Shown here in pieces: positions 63,692 to 64,000 of a DNA stretch of 64,000 nucleotides. A program made the translations under genes and the position numbers. Position 1 is the stretch's first letter. Every line of letters starts with the position of its first letter. Source of the DNA: Flavobacterium sp. K5-23 (GTDB lineage: Bacteria; Bacteroidota; Bacteroidia; Flavobacteriales; Flavobacteriaceae); NCBI RefSeq assembly GCF_023278045.1, contig NZ_CP056783.1:372001-436000 (forward strand), read 5' to 3'. The notes under the pieces were generated by a model. It saw only the letters and a program-made list of their open reading frames with translations, was not told the origin of the DNA and made no database searches.

Positions 63692-64000
63692 ATGGCGCAT
63701 GCAAAAATTTTGGTAATTAAGGAAACCGAAAAAGAAATAAAAAATCTGCTCAAACAATCTATTCCGTTTATTGGTCAACGTTTGAGAGTTCTGCTGATTT
63801 TGAAGCAAAACGAAAAAGTAGGGATTTCTAAACGTGAGGTTGCTAAATTAGCTGTGGTTGACCCTAATAGCGTTCAGAATTGGAGGACATTATACCTTAA
63901 TTCTGGAATTGAGGGTTTGATGAAGCATCAAAAAACAGGTTTTAAGCCGTCGGCTTTTAATGCTATTGAACACAATATGTTGGAAACAAAACTCAACGAC
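63692..64000 (+). CDS. IS630-family transposase OrfA, second copy, partial
   Basis: Identical in DNA sequence to the start of the first OrfA (103 codons seen). The end is cut by the window edge, so whether the second copy is intact cannot be judged. Confidence 0.85.
   Translation, partial: MAHAKILVIKETEKEIKNLLKQSIPFIGQRLRVLLILKQNEKVGISKREVAKLAVVDPNSVQNWRTLYLNSGIEGLMKHQKTGFKPSAFNAIEHNMLETKLND

Larger units (their letters stand above)
62905..64000 (+). mobile_element. IS630-type insertion sequence, first copy interrupted by a second identical copy (runs off the window)
   Basis: Two copies of the same element stand in direct orientation 705 bases apart: 62903-63295 and 63608-64000 are identical over the 393 bases that can be compared. 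The first copy is cut in the middle of its second ORF at a TA, the target of IS630-type elements, and the second copy starts there. Its end with the rest of copy 1 lies beyond the window. Confidence 0.8.

Overview
The window is AT-rich chromosomal DNA from a member of the Bacteroidota, almost certainly the genus Flavobacterium or a close relative. Signs of this are sprA (type IX secretion/gliding) in the order ruvA-sprA-gcvH-vanZ-deoC-remB, an alternative complex III operon fused to a caa3-type oxidase, promoters of the Bacteroidota type (TTG, 16-20 bases, TAnnTTTG), a family 117 glycosyltransferase and many short lipoproteins. About fifty genes are mostly core functions, and most of the left two thirds is read from the minus strand.

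Layout. 1-553: end of an MscS channel. 573-4460 (minus): tsaB, a small membrane protein, and an efflux adaptor plus TolC pair with no inner-membrane pump. 4654-6063: a DUF4403 lipoprotein. 6117-11217 (minus): cytochrome oxidase accessory cluster (CAMC protein, DUF420, SCO, SCO-like, subunits IV, III, III, heme O synthase). 11333-23097 (minus): motility/T9SS block (remB, deoC, vanZ, gcvH, sprA, ruvA). 23166-28248 (minus): malic enzyme, CBS protein, queG, ruvB. 28329-39709 (minus): actA-F followed by oxidase subunits II and I, read from one well-formed promoter. 39925-41324: a SPOR protein, then a small accessory patch with a structured repeat and a lipoprotein gene between two inverted REP-like palindromes. 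41529-46273 (minus): infB-nusA-rimP behind a terminator-like leader. 46449-55116: a stress protein, tRNA-Gln, GT117, polysaccharide deacetylase, a cysteine-less thioredoxin, a phosphoesterase and a large surface protein. 55461-62521: polA, an orphan LacI regulator, rplM-rpsI, rpsB and tsf. 62587-64000: an outer-membrane receptor gene cut by an IS630-type element that is itself interrupted by a second identical copy.

How the genes fit together. The two respiratory clusters should build one quinol-to-oxygen chain: ActA-F oxidises menaquinol and passes electrons through cytochrome c to the caa3 oxidase. SCO, DUF420 and CtaB supply its copper and heme. SprA (the T9SS outer-membrane translocon) and RemB serve gliding. 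The right side is translation and replication housekeeping.

No defence system, CRISPR array, prophage or biosynthetic cluster was seen. The points most worth a second look are small: a 4 x 7-bp repeat that could phase-switch an oxidase-cluster protein, a queG gene whose only plausible start is ATA, an attenuator-like hairpin before rimP-nusA-infB, a Flavo-1-like structured element, a palindrome-flanked lipoprotein gene, and an IS inserted into its own copy.
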